Part shown: piece by piece, positions 13,136 through 26,053 of the stretch
Layout of the letters: every line of letters begins with the position of its first letter
Numbering within the stretch: position 1 is the stretch's first letter
Assembly: GCF_030272615.1 (NCBI RefSeq)
Contig: NC_081415.1
Coordinates: 235,597,803 to 235,661,802, forward strand
Source: Cryptomeria japonica
Lineage: Eukaryota > Streptophyta > Pinopsida > Cupressales > Cupressaceae
Direction of reading: 5' to 3'
Length of the DNA stretch: 64,000 nt
Translations under genes and position numbers: made by a program
Notes under the pieces: model-generated
Database searches by the model: none
Told to the model about the DNA's origin: nothing
Seen by the model: the letters and a program-made list of their open reading frames with translations, nothing else

Positions 13136-16100
13136 CAACTTGCAAGGCCAATATTAATCGTGATGCTTGAAATGAAATATTTTTTAATTCATAGGTCACT
13201 ATTAAAATGCCAATGAAGCTATAATAGAGGAGTGGGATTCCCTTAGTTATGTGTATATGTTTATGAATACATAATGTAGTATTCAGAAACACAAAAACAT
13301 GCACAAATGTCATAGAAGAAGCAAACAAAACAATGGAGGACATTAGAGTTAGAGAACAACAAAAAGCCAAAGGATAAACTACAAAATATAGAAAAAAAGA
13401 CAAAAAGGACCACAATGGAATATGGTGGGCCTTAGTGAGGAAAAATTATCACCTAAGTCGAATGGGAGGTGTGTCATTCGCCTTACTATCATTTCCATTC
13501 GTCTCCTCAAACTTGGGTCAAAAGCTCCTACGAAAATTATGTTCTCCTTGCCATTTGTCTCCATACCTGCACTATGAGCACATGAGGAAGTAAATGCAAA
13601 ACAAGGGGGGAAATGAAATCCAAAACATTTGTGACTATGGTTCAAAAACCAATGAATGCATAGAGAAAAGCATGCATTACCTGTTCATTTGGGTGACCAC
13701 ATTATGGTCCGAAGGTGTTTTTGTAGAGTCCCCTACCAAATACGTTGTTGTGTGAAAGTAGTCAAAGAGTTGAGAATATGCGGGATAGAAAAGAATGGAA
13801 CATGGCTTAATTCATGAGGATTCATGCATATTGAATGGAATTATGCTCGATAAATGTGAGACTTAATGTACAATTAAGGCGAGGTGACACATAATTAATG
13901 CCACTACAAAGCAAGTTTGAAGGTGATGATGGGAAGTTTTTATGAAGGAGGTGGTAGATTGGGTGGCTATGTGGTGGAATTCCACGTGGCCACCCTGTTC
14001 ACTATGGACGATAAGTTGTGTTGGTTGAGGGTATGATCAATGCCATGTTTTGATTGATGCACCAAAATGGCATAAAAAGGACATGTTGGACGAGTACGAC
14101 CAAAAAATTTGGCAAATCGCTGAGTCATGGGGTAAAATTTTGATTTCGTGTAGCCAACTTAGCATTCTACCTAGCGGAGTTGAAAATTTTGTTTTTGGGT
14201 CCACGTGGCATGCCATGTGGATTGCTAAAGTTAGGGTGCACACATTATTTCTCCTCTCCCCTATCACATGGCGACAAACCGCTATCCTACAATAGTTGGC
14301 CGGTCCCATTTACTTTAATCTATGAGTATGCAAATTTTGTTTGATCTCATGACATATTTAATTAGTGTCACTAATCCTTTTACTTGAGAGATCTGATGCC
14401 ATGTGTTTCTCTAGTATTTCCTTGCAAGGTATAAAATATTCATATTTGAATCTTGTGGGCAAGTGGGGACCATTGGATCTCAATGCCAATGAGTAGGAGA
14501 AATTAGATCTCTTTTCTTTTACAAGATTAAATTTCTAGATAGGGTTGACCAATTAATGACAATTGGCATGCCTTCGCAGTCTCACAAGGGTGACCAAGGT
14601 CCACCTTGATTCATCTGTGGGGAAGGAGGAAATATTGGATCTTGAAACATTTGATCTTTGACCATTGAAATAAAAAAGTGCTTATAAGAGTCACCTTGGT
14701 GATTATGTGCTATCCTTTTTTTTGCAAGCCCGCAGTGGTTTAGTGAAGGGTAAACTAGCTCCAGTGGAGTTATGGTGAGACATAATATTAATGGATAAAA
14801 TCTTAGCACTGAGGCATATAGGGGCTTCCCACCCACTCATGAGGTTAAAATAGAAAGGCTAAATTACTTGTGAGGGTAGAGGGGAAGGTTTCACTTAAGG
14901 AATTTAAATACACGTGCATGCAAAATCCAAAGCATAAGAGACAAGATGGTAGACTTAGGAACATTTTGTAAAGTTCTTTGCTAGATTACAGATAATGCCT
15001 TAGGTAAAAAGGGTTGGTTATTTCATGACAATGATAGGTGCAAGTTATAACTAAGAATCTAGTAACCTACAAGAAATGATCAACACCAAATTAGAACATC
15101 TAGGCAAGCTCTAAAGATAAAAAGGGTTTAGGATGTATGCAACTTAGTAGGAATTTTACTCTAACAAACATGAAAACCTAGAAAAAATTTAGGGCACAAA
15201 CATAAGTTATGTTTCCATTATAGGGATACTGGTATTCTAAGATAGAGCTTCATATGCAACATCAAGGAATAACCATGTGTGCTTAATGAAATATGGTCAA
15301 GTGAATGAATGAGATCTATAAAAACCTTTTGAGAAATTACATCTACTTCGATCTATATATGGAAAAAAAATTGGTTTCCGATCTATTTTGATTATTAGAA
15401 CCTCGTATCAATATTTGAGGGATCTTTGTCTCTATAAGTATAGAATTAATGTCTTGGAAGTTGTCAAACCCTAGCTTTTATGAAGTAGAAAATGGCTTTC
15501 ATGATGTGATTTTGTTTAATAAACCTAATCTTTGGCAATCTCCTATTATCACCTCACTTGATGTTCCACCAGTTAATGTTCCTTATATCCATGGCCTCAA
15601 ATTCATCAGATAAGATGTTTAGACCATTCAAGGTCTTTTTTTCAAGGCCACTTGTTCTTGGCTCTCCTTTCTTAAAGCTGAGAAAAAAATGTAATTTGAG
15701 CAATCAAGATCTAGAATATTTCCAAGAGAATCTTGATATTCCATTTCATCATTCGCAACACAAATTTATTGTGTACTATAGTCATCCTTGGTTGAAATAT
15801 TGAACCCCCATTTTCTAAAAACACCACTTGTAAATGATACAAAAGGTAAATGAGAGATAATTGCTTCATCCATCTTTGCAATCTTGGAGCAATAGGTTCC
15901 TAAGTCAATGAAAAAATTCAACATGTGATTTCTTCAAGTTGGCAAAAAAAAGCCACAAAAATAACTAATATAAATAATGTGTAGTCAAGGTGGTTGTCAT
16001 TGAGGTTGTTGGGAACCAAGAGGAAGAGTTAGCATTGGAGGCTTACATATTCTTCTATGCGATTTATAGGGACATGTTGTTCCTCCTCACTTATGACTTG

Positions 16101-16150
16101 CATGTTTAGTTTATTTAGTTGGTTGATGACGAGGATTTATGTGTTGTCAT
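13136..16150. other. No recognisable gene
   Basis: Intergenic-type sequence without domains. A segment around 14139-14180 resembles 12070-12115 inside the tandem array (both contain GTGTAGCCAACT and TCTACCT). The short frames here (for example 13379-13645 and 14050-14295) carry no recognisable motif. Confidence 0.5.
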
Positions 16151-16250
16151 ATTTTTGGACACGGTTAATAAATCCCCTTCTCATTGATTATAATGCATAA
16201 TTGATTTATCCTTACCCTACAGGATGGCAAGATCATTCTCTAATACCACT

Positions 16251-17118
16251 TGTAATGTCCCCTTTTGGGAGGACACTAAATCTTTCCCAATATACTTGTA
16301 AAATTATTGCACATTATCTATTTTTCAGTCTGGTGTGGCAATTTGGACATATTTAATTCAATGTTGTTTCCCTCTTTAAATACAGGTTTTCTATTTATAT
16401 CAATCTAATATGTTGCATATACTCAGATGTGTGTGTGTAATGTTGCATATACTCAAGTGTGTGTGTGTGTGTGTGTGTGTGAATCCTTTCTATTCCATTA
16501 GGTCTGATTCTTTGGTTATTGATTTAATATTTCTTCTTCTTTTCCTTTGATACCTACTTTATTATTGTTCGCATATTTGTATTTGTGTTATGATCTCTTT
16601 GATAAATGTTCATTATACCATTCTTCATAATTTTATTATAATTTTGACTTAGGTTTATTCCTAAATATGCTTCTAATACTTTAGATATTTTGTTCTATTC
16701 CATGGATCCTTCGTTCTCAAATGAAAACTTCTCCAGTTTATATCTTCCAATGTGAGGGAGAGTTACATGTCTTCATCATGTATTCCCTTTGGAAAGAGAC
16801 ACACCTTTCACTCTTAGCACCCTTTAAAAGAGTGCAACTCTTTATTATTTCTACTCTTTGAAAGGGACACAACCTTTCACAATCAGCTTTGCACTCCTTT
16901 AAATCAGATCTACACTTTTGATTCCCAAATTATCCCCTTCAAATGAGGATCTCTTCTCCCTTTTATATCTCATGTTTGAGGGAGTCACAACTTTTCATTT
17001 CATGTCCTTTTCCCAATCATAAACTTAATTAGAATTTAATTATATCTAATTATATTTATATTTATATTTTATTATTATTATTTACCATTAAATTCTATTT
17101 TAAATTGGGGGAATTAGA
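16251..17118 (-). mobile_element. LTR copy A with primer-binding site
   Basis: This is homologous to LTR copy B at 27575-28449. The left end reads TGTAATGTCCCCTTTTGGGA and the right end GGGGGAATTAGA, matching the terminal inverted GGGGGCATTACA of copy B in decayed form. Just left of it, 16237-16248 is the reverse complement of TGGTATTAGAGA, a primer-binding site for initiator tRNA-Met. On the minus strand this LTR therefore precedes an internal leader, and about 100 bp of that leader is shared with copy B. A PPT-like stretch (minus strand GAGTGGGGTAGA) lies at its right edge. It contains a (TG)n tract at 16470-16482. Confidence 0.75.
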
Positions 17119-17861
17119 GTCTACCCCACTCAATATTGCTTGTCCTAAAGCAATGGTCATTTTAACTAAATTTTCCCAATGCAAGGATTCCTAACTAACC
17201 CTTGAAGATTTGTAATCTTAAAACAAGTCTCTCTCATCAATTGTAATCATAAGAACTATGTTTTATTATTTCCTTGAGACAAACAAAGGTGAAATCCATA
17301 TTCATTGAGAAGAGGATTAGAAGTCTGACACACATGTAAGGCTTTCATTGCAATATTGTTACCTAAATAAACTCATCTTTCTAGGCCAACAAAAAAAAAG
17401 AATTCACAATGATAGAAATCAGTAATCATAAATATTCATCTAGTAGATATGCCCAACACAGAGTATACACATAAAACACAGAGCATACACATGAAAATGT
17501 GAAGTATACATGAAGTAGACACATGGATATATTTAGATTCAAGCATACACATTTAGAGGTAGTTTACTTGGTCCACAAGAAGCCATGAGGGCGTCACTAG
17601 CTAGGCATAATCATATCATGTGCATTTATATTGGGGGGTTTAATATCACAAAAATGAGGGTAATAGGGGGGTTTTAAATTTGGGCTATTAAAAATATAAT
17701 ATTTGGCGCAAATAGGGGGATTTTAATTTAGGTTATGTATTGGGAGGGGGTGGAAAAAAATATTCTAGAGCAATATTTTTTGAAAATAGGGAGATTCTTT
17801 AGTATGCCATGAATGCACATGATATAACCCAAGTTCACTAAGTGAATCTCCCATGCAAGAA

Positions 17862-18335
17862 GCAAAAACATCCAACCAAGAGCAGATTCATCCCTTGGGC
17901 CAATCAATCCATCATTTTACCCACAAGAGGCAAGAGTGTCCAACCAAGACCAAAACCATCTCTCAGAGTAACTAATCCACAAGAGGCAAGAGCATCCATT
18001 TAGGACTACAACAGTCTCTTGGGATAATTCACTTTATCCACAAGAGGCAAGAGCATCCAACTAGGAACAAAACCATCTCTTGGGCCAATTCACTTTATCC
18101 ACAAGAGGTAGGAGCATTCGACTAGGATTGGAACCATCTCTTGGGCCAATTCACTTTTTTCTAGAAGAGGTAGGAGCATCCAACTAGGACTAGAACCATC
18201 TCTTGGGCCAACTCAATTTATCCACAAGAGGCAAGGGCATTCAATCAAGATTAGAACCATCTCTTGGGCCAATTCACTTTATCCACAAGAGGCAGGAGCA
18301 TCCAACTAGGACCAGAACCATCTCTTGGGGTAATG
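17862..18335 (+). repeat. 61-bp minisatellite
   Basis: Seven to eight copies with unit starts (CACAAGAGG) near 17932, 17979, 18040, 18101, 18163, 18224 and 18285. The core also contains AGAACCATCTCTTGGGCCAA and AGCATCCAACTAGGA. It lies between LTR copies A and B, probably inside the internal region of that element. Confidence 0.92.
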
Positions 18336-18510
18336 ATCATTCGATAATAAATCTCTTCCATAAGTCTTCTATAAAGTTTTTCATAATATGATCATAAGAT
18401 TGTCATAAAGTATCTACAACCTCTTCTCAAAAGTTTGTTACAGTCTCTTCATATACTTCACCTTAGATCTCCATAATATTCTCTCTTTATCTAGTGTATA
18501 TATTATATAT

Positions 18511-21500
18511 TGTTGGATATTAGAGTTGTTGGAATGTGATGTTGTCATTGATGTCAACATATTCTTGTGTTCTTGTGCTTCAGTGTTGCAGAGAGTTGGT
18601 ATATTGCAGATATGCTGATGTGGATTTAAGGATTTAGAGATTAGTATCTTCAGTTGATTCAACATGAGTTTCAGTGATCTAAAAGATGATTTGATCAAGT
18701 TATGTGGTCTTGTGTGATGACTGGTTTTTCTATTGGTTCTATATTGCAGAGTTGTGATTTCTAGTTTGTATTGCTCTAGAATTGATTCATTATGTTGAGA
18801 AGGTTTTGGAGAGTGTTTGAGGCATTCATGTGTTTCCTCAGTTCGAGTGGTTCATGATTTGAAACTTCACAAGCATATCTTTCAGTTAGTTATGTTGGTG
18901 TTCTTGAGCTTTGGAAGGGAGAAGGTGATGATTCTAGTAATCCAAATTGTTGTGGAGGAATTCACATTGCTTGTTGGTGTTTCTAGATTGTGTTCTATTC
19001 GTGTAATTGCTAGTTTGCATTTATGGTTGTGCACGTTATTGAATATTTCATTGGTCTGGTGGTATTCTTCGCGATATAGGACTTTTTGGCTGACCCGATG
19101 GTTCTTGCGTGTTGCGGATGATCTTGGCCTGATATTTAATGGTGTTGCATGTTCGAGGTTTTAATTCAAGTCCATGCTATGTCCTTGACAACATTGTATT
19201 GGTCTGTATATGGATTTATGTATCATGTGATATAATTTTGTAATTAGGTCTTATGAGTTGAGTCGACCTTGAAAGTAAGGTTGATGATTTGTATAAATAA
19301 GTGTAATAATCATGTAAGATGTGTGTCTATGTTATGTCTACATTCTTTGAGAGTGTTGTATGTGTGAACAAGCAAATTGATCTGTCAAAAGAGTGTTAAA
19401 GTGAAGTCGAGTGTTGTAGAGCAGACAGTGTGCTTAACCAGAACAATGATTAGACATTTGGAGATGCTATTATTTCAGTTCATGTAAGTCAGATTGGTGT
19501 TTGAGCTTTGTCACACAGTGAGCTCTAGGTAGTGTGTCTGAATGCATGTGCATTCCCCATTGTAATATTATACATACTATTATAGAATCATATTTTGGGT
19601 AGTTTCTTGTCGTGGTTTTTCCCTTAACCAAGTTTTTCACATCTAGAATCTGTGTGTTATGTGTGTTTTTTATTAGGATAAACAAGTTTTGAGGGGACCA
19701 GAAACCCTGTACAACAGGTTTTGAAGGGACCTGACACCCTCAGATTTTTCAGGGGTCCGGAACCACCAAAGTAATATTGCAGACAGATCCCACAAAGCTA
19801 AACAACAACAAAGCCACGGTCATATAGGAACATGTGACATTAGAGGCTGCAAAACATAGTAGCCAAAGCGAAACAATCGCCAACCAAACACAAAAGATAG
19901 ACAATGCTAACCAGACTGGCAACAATAACAAATCTAAACCATCTTATAGATCTGAGAAATAGAAAGCGAGGGTTTATCTGGTACTCCCAGCCAAAAAATA
20001 GGGTTTCCCCAGACTCCCCTATCTTGTAACAGAGTCTCTAGCTCACCAACAACAATACCTGATCCTAACCAAAAACACAAACTAGCCAAACTAGGCCCTT
20101 GAAAATTGCCAGCATCCAGCCTGTCCAAGAAAGAAGCAAAAAACCAAGGGTTTTTCTAGACTCCCTCAACCATGAAAGTGGGTTTTAAGAGGCGTCCACA
20201 ACCCAAAAACATAGAGTTTTTCCAGACTCCCTTAACCCTAAGCGTGGGTTTAACAAAAGTCCCACAACTAGACTTGAAAGGAACATACATAAAAGGGTTA
20301 ATCCAGGTACCCTTAACCATGAGTATGGCTTTAACAAGGCTCCCACAACTAGCCAAAGCCCAGTCTTCAAAAAAATAGCTAAAAGGACCAATCAGTGAAA
20401 CAGGGTTTTGAGAAGGAACCCAAAACCAAGTACAATAGACATCAAGAGGGTTTTGACTGGCTCCCTCAACCCATAAAATAGACTGGGAGACATGGATCAG
20501 AAAGGGATCCCAAACCTTTCTATGAGGCACAATATGAGAGAAATGATAGGCAACCTCAGCCAACCACACAAACAATAGACACTGAAAAGTTTCTTCACCC
20601 CCTCTCTCCACCTCCATAGGAGAAAAGGCCACCTCGATAGGACAAGGAAGGAAGCAGACTGGTAGCCAAGAAAGTCTAGTCATAGAAGGTAGAAGTCGAA
20701 CCACTCACCCACACCTAGACTCCACCTCAATAGAAGAAAGGGCCTCCTCAATAAGGCAAGGAGAAGAGTAGACCGTTAGCCCAAACACACCTTTCACTGC
20801 CCATCACAGAAGAAACCTCTCCGCCTCTAAAGGAAAATCTCCCACAACAGACAGAGCACAATGAAGCCATAGAAGAAGAGCAGAAAAAACCCTCTTCACA
20901 GAGGAAACGAGAAAGGAACTAAGGGTTTGCTTGAAACAAAGGCCGAAGAAAACCATCCAAACCAACACCCAGCCAAGGGCCCCAACCAAGCCCATATCGA
21001 TGCATCCCCAAACCGCAACAAGTCTACAACGCCAGTAGAGAACAATAGATAAAAGAAAGGAAGGCGAAAGAGGGGGGCAAAAACCACAAACTGCTCCCAT
21101 AACAGCTTCGTCCCACACAACACCTCCCGCCCTTCCTCGTTCGTCCCCATCCACACCCACAACAACGACCAAAAAAGGAAACGGGGCACCGAAAATCGGC
21201 TAGCGTTGGACAAAGTCAGCAGAGACATCAACGACCATAAAACCCAGGGGAACAACAAACCAAACCTTTCCATCATCATCATCGTCCTCAGACTTGGCTT
21301 CTTCCTCTCCACAAGAAACCCTCAAACCACCGCTCCTGCCTCTCTGGCCTCTCCCACTTCCACTCATTTCAAACTAATATAAAATGTGTTATGTGTGTTG
21401 TTGATGTGGTGCCTTTGTTATTGTTTTTCTTGACTAGATATAAAGTTGAGGTTCATTTGTTTTATGAAAACAGATTCACCCCACTCTCTTAGTTTTCCTG

Positions 21501-21517
21501 CATTGTTGTTGCCAACA
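18511..21517 (+). repeat. Copia 1 5' LTR (with insertion)
   Basis: Its sequence aligns with 26054-27390 except for 19668-21384. The 3' end carries the pyrimidine-rich motif GATTCACCCCACTCTCTTAG shared with other Copia LTRs here. Confidence 0.93.
19668..21384 (-). mobile_element. 1.7-kb non-LTR-like insertion in the LTR
   Basis: The insertion is flanked by a 15-bp direct repeat TGTGTTATGTGTGTT (19653-19667 and 21385-21399), which is single-copy in the undisturbed 3' LTR. Read on the minus strand it ends CCTAATAAAA, an A-rich tail, so target-primed reverse transcription (LINE machinery) is likely. The minus strand starts with a small ORF (ATG 21367) rich in Gly/Arg followed by an Asp run. Three or more degenerate ~26-30 residue repeats (VKGTW.NP, VKGVWKN, VEGVWKNP) are encoded at 20156-20400. 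No reverse transcriptase is present: a non-autonomous element, a truncated LINE or a retrocopy. Confidence 0.75.
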
Positions 21518-21519
21518 AT

Positions 21520-21532
21520 TGGTATCAGAGCC
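21520..21532 (+). other. Primer-binding site, Copia 1
   Basis: TGGTATCAGAGCC, complementary to the 3' end of initiator tRNA-Met, two bases after the 5' LTR. Confidence 0.92.
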
Positions 21533-21573
21533 ATATCATTTGGAAGAATCTTGACCGCTTGAGGAGATCGGGG

Positions 21574-24500
21574 ATGACAACTATTGTTTTCAAGAAAGAT
21601 AGTCCAAGATTTGATGGAACTAATTACACCATATGGAAGAATCGGATGGAGTGTCACTTGAAATGTCTTGGAGAGAATTATTGGAAGATCACAAAGAATG
21701 TCTACAATGTTCCTCTGAATGGTCCTATTACTGCAAATGAGATCAAGGATAATAAACATAACATAAGAGCCAAAGAAGCATTGTTGAGTTCCTTGGCTGA
21801 TTTAGAGATGACTAATGTGATGGGATTGCAGACTACTTGTGAGATTTGGGAGAAGTTAGAAACCTTGTATGAAGGAGACAAACATGTGAAAGTTGCTAAA
21901 TTGTAGAGCTTGAAAGGAAAGTATGAGTTGTTGAGAATGAGAGAAGATGAGAATAATTTATCTTTTATGGCCAAACAAAGTGATCTTGTACTAAACATCA
22001 GATGTGTTGGTGGAATCATTGAAGCAGATGAGATTGTAGCTAAAGTGTTGAGATCCTTGTCTCCTACTTACAAACACAAAGTTGCTTCTATTGATGAGAT
22101 CTAGACTGTGACAACTATGACAAGAGAAATGTTCGTTGGTAAGCTTGTTGCTTTTGAATTAAGTGAACTTGGAGATTCACATGACAAAACTGAGATTGCA
22201 TTTAAAGCTACTATATCTGAGAACAGAAGTATGATTCAGGAGAGAGTCCAACAAGGGTTTCCAAATATGAAAGAGAAATGAGAGAGATGGAAGAACAGGA
22301 AAGAGAATTGGAAGAGCTTGAAGCACTTATTGCAAGAAGACTGCCAAAGGGAGCCAATAAGTATGAAGGGAAGTTACCTTTGAAAAAAAAAATTATGCAA
22401 TAAGATAGGACATTTTTCTTCTAGGTGTCCAGAAAGAGTAGAAAGAGTGTCAATGTATGATAAGTCTTACAAGCCTAATCACAAATATAGACATTAGAAT
22501 AATTGTTATTATGTTGTTGATGAAGGTGTAACAGATGATGAGACTCAAAAAGGGAATTCAAAAGATGAATTTGTATTCATTTCTATCAAGGAAGATGATC
22601 TGGTACTTGTTGATTCTATAAGCTGCATTGTTGAAGAGAAATCCTTGGCTACTATGATTGAAGAGAAAGATGAATGGGTGATTGACAGTGCTTGTTCATA
22701 TCACATGACAGGTGATAAAGGTAAATTTGTAAATATGGAGAAGTATGATGGCGATGTAGTAAGATTTGAAGACAACAAAGTTTGTGTAATCTATGGTAGA
22801 GGTTCTATTTCTCTTGATGGTAAGCATAATACTGATGATGTTTTATATGATGAAGGTTTGAAGCATAATCTTTTGAGTGTTTGACATATGGTTGATAAGG
22901 GATATGATTTACAATTCAAGAATGGGAAATGTAAGATCTTGAATAGCTCTGGTATAGAAATTGCATCAGGAACTAGAACTAAAGGTAATATCTTTCATTT
23001 GAATGATGGTGAGAAAAGCTGTTTGATTTCTTATATTGATGAAAGTTGGTTGTGGCATAGGAGGATGTGTCATGTTAATTTTGACTATATGGTTAAGATA
23101 AGTTATACTCAAGCTATTAGAGATTTGCCTAAGATAGTGAAGCCTACTAATTCGGTATGTAAAGAATGTCAATTGGGAAAGAAAACAAGAATTTTATTTC
23201 AAAGCAAACAATATACATCTTTAATGGGATATTAGATCTTGTGCATACTGATTTATGTGGTCCTTCTAGGGTGAGAAGCTTCTGGGGTGACAGATACTTT
23301 ATGTTGCTGATTAATGACTATTCTAGAATGATGTGGGTCACTTTTCTAAGGGAGAAATTTGAAGCACTGGAGAAATTCAAAATATTCAAAGTTAGGGTGG
23401 AGACAGAGATACGATTGAAGCTGAAGTATCTAAGATCTGACAGAGGAGGAGAATTTACTTCCTATGAGTTTAATTCCTTTTGTGAAGAGGACAAAATCAG
23501 GAGACAAACATCTACTTCGCGAACCCCTCAGCAAAATGGAGTTGTTGAAAGGAATAATAGAACTATTTTGAATGTTTCTAGGACTATGATGATTGAAGGA
23601 AATGTTCTGCATATCTATTGGAGAGAAGTTGTTAGCACTGTTGTGTACGCATTCAACTAGGTGTATATACAAGGTGATTCTGGTAAGACCCCTTATGAGT
23701 TATGGTTTGGTCATGTTCCTATAGTTAGATATTTCAAAATCTTTAGAAGCAAATGTTATATCAAAAGAGATGAGGATATAGAAAAATTTGATGCAAGATG
23801 TGATGAAGGAATCTTTTTGGGATATTCTACTAAGAGCAAGGTCTACCGGTGTTACAACAAAAGAGAAAAATAGTGGAACGTACAAATGTGAAGGTTGATG
23901 AGTGTCATGAGAAACAAATCAGATCATGTAGATATGAATCAAATGACCAAGATGTTAATTCAAAGCAAGTGCAAACTCAATTCATAAAATAGAGTGATCT
24001 GGAAGAGTCAGTAAATCCATATGTTGTTGGCGGTGAAGAAGTTCAAGAGACTGAAAATCAAAACAATCAAAAGACCCCTAGGTATGTAATATTAAATCAT
24101 TTAGAGAATCAAACTATTGGTGATAAAAATAAAGGTGTGATGACTAGGAGAAAATTTTCTGCGAAGAGACATGTTTGATTTCCAAGATTGAGCCTAAAGA
24201 TGTTGTTGAAGCTTGTAAAGATGAAAATTGGTTAAAAACTATGGAAGAAGAGTTAAATCAGATTGGGAAGAAAAATACATGGGAACTTGTTTTGAGACCT
24301 AAAGACAAGAATGTAATTGGTACTAAATGGGTATTCAGGAATAAATTGAATGAAGATGCAGAAGTTGTTAGAAACAAAGAAAGACTGGTATGTAAAGGAT
24401 CTTCACAAATGGAGGATATTAATTTTGAGGAGACATTTTCTCCAGTAGCTAGAATTGAAGCTATTAGATTATTTCTTGCATTTTCTACATAAGAATTTCA

Positions 24501-25718
24501 AAGTATATCAGATGGATATGAAGTCAAACTTTTTGAATAGTGAGTTGGAAGAAGAAGTCTACAGTGAACAACTAGATGGATTTTCTTTGACGGATGAAGG
24601 AGACATGGTATGCAAATTGAAGAAAGCATTGTATGGACTTAAACAAGCCCCTAGAGTTTTGATATGCCCGATTGGACAAGTATTTGATGAAGTTGGGATT
24701 GTATAAAGGTACTGTTGATAGTAATTTATACTTCAAGATTGATAATGATAACATTTTGATTGTTGAAGTTTTTGTTGATATTATTTTTAGAGGAGATAAT
24801 GATTTGAGTAAGTTTGTTGATGATATGAAAAAAGAGTTTGAGATGTCTACGATAGGTGAGATGAAATTCTTTTCGGGATTGAAAATTACACAGACTAACA
24901 AAGGCATTTTCATATCTCAATCAATGTATGTGAAGGAATTGTTGAAGAAGTTTGGGTTAGGTGATTCCAAACCTATTGGAACTCCTATGATAACTGGTTG
25001 CAAGATGACTAAAGATGATGAATCTCCAAAGGCTAATAAGAATTTGTATAGATCTATGATTAGTGGACTTCTATATTTGACTCAGACTAGACCAGACATT
25101 ATGAATTTTGTATGTCTTGTTGCAAGATTCCAGGCTGATCCTAAGGAAAGTTATGTTACTAATATAAAAAGGATATTCAGATATTTGAAGGGAATAATTG
25201 ATTATGGTCTATGGTATCCGAAGAATAATGATTTCATTTTAAGTGCTTATATAGATGTTGACTGGGCAGGTGATGTTGATGACCAGAAGAGCACTACAAG
25301 TGGTTCATTGTTTTTGGGAAAGAAGTTGGTTTCTTGGGCAAGTAACTAGCAAGATGCTATTTCTTTATCTACTGCAGGAGTTAAATACATTGCTACTACT
25401 AGCAATTGTACTCAGGTAATTTGGATGAAGAAGATGTTGAAGTATATTAGAGTTGTTTATAATGAGCCCACTATTATATATTGTGACTATTCAAGTACTA
25501 TCAATATATCTAAGAATTTGGTGTTGCATTCCAAGAAAAAACATATATCAATCAAGTTTCATTTCTTGAGAGAGAAGGTGAATGAGAAAGAAGTCAAATT
25601 GGAGTATGTATCTACAAAGGAACAAATTGCAGATAGCTTTACAAAGCCTTTGCCTGCAAATACATTTGTATATCTGAGAGAGAAGTTAGGGGTGATTGTC
25701 CCTCCTGATGTGAACTAG
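21574..25718 (+). pseudogene. Copia 1 gag-pol, decayed
   Basis: Gag (UBN2-type) starts MTTIVFKKDSPRFDGTNY and runs through YTIWKNRMECHL with stops at 21904 and 22102. Protease: WVIDSACSYHMTGD near 22676, with Cys after DSA. GAG-pre-integrase: WHRRMCHVNFD near 23055. Integrase: DLVHTDLCGP, NDYSRMMW and TPQQNGVVERNN. Reverse transcriptase: IGTKWVFRNKL, YQMDMKSNFL, YGLKQAPR and a damaged catalytic box (VFVDIIF). RNase H and the C-terminus end at 25718. At least eight stops or frameshifts separate the pieces, so no functional protein is expected. Confidence 0.94.
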
Positions 25719-26043
25719 ATGCATTAAGTTGCATCATTCCAATGGACTTCATATTCTTATCATGATATCTGGATTGATGAGTGGGTTCTGCTACTTAAGG
25801 GGAGTAGTTAGTGTTGTAGTTCAGGTATTCAGATTTGAGATTTTTTAGTAAGGGGGAGAGAATAATGTTTTGCTTATGTACCTTTTGCATTGATGTCAAA
25901 GGGGGAGAGAAGCATGTGAAAAAATGTCTTATCTATCTAACGTAGAGAGCTATGTGTGCATGATTCCAGGGGGAGATTGTTGGAGTTGATTTCTTTCTTT
26001 GCATTGATTATTTTTCACATTCATATGTTACCATCAATGCCAA

Positions 26044-26053
26044 AGGGGTAGAT
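26044..26053 (+). other. Polypurine tract before Copia 1 3' LTR
   Basis: AAGGGGTAGAT precedes the LTR start TGTTGGATATT. A second, better PPT (GGGGGAGAT at 25970-25978) also followed by TGTTGGA lies about 75 bp upstream. Confidence 0.65.

Noticed and set aside
13379-13645. 88-codon minus-strand frame
   Set aside because: No motif and no start or splice support.
17862-18335. CRISPR-like array
   Set aside because: The 61-bp units are contiguous degenerate repeats with no unique spacers, and the window is plant nuclear DNA.
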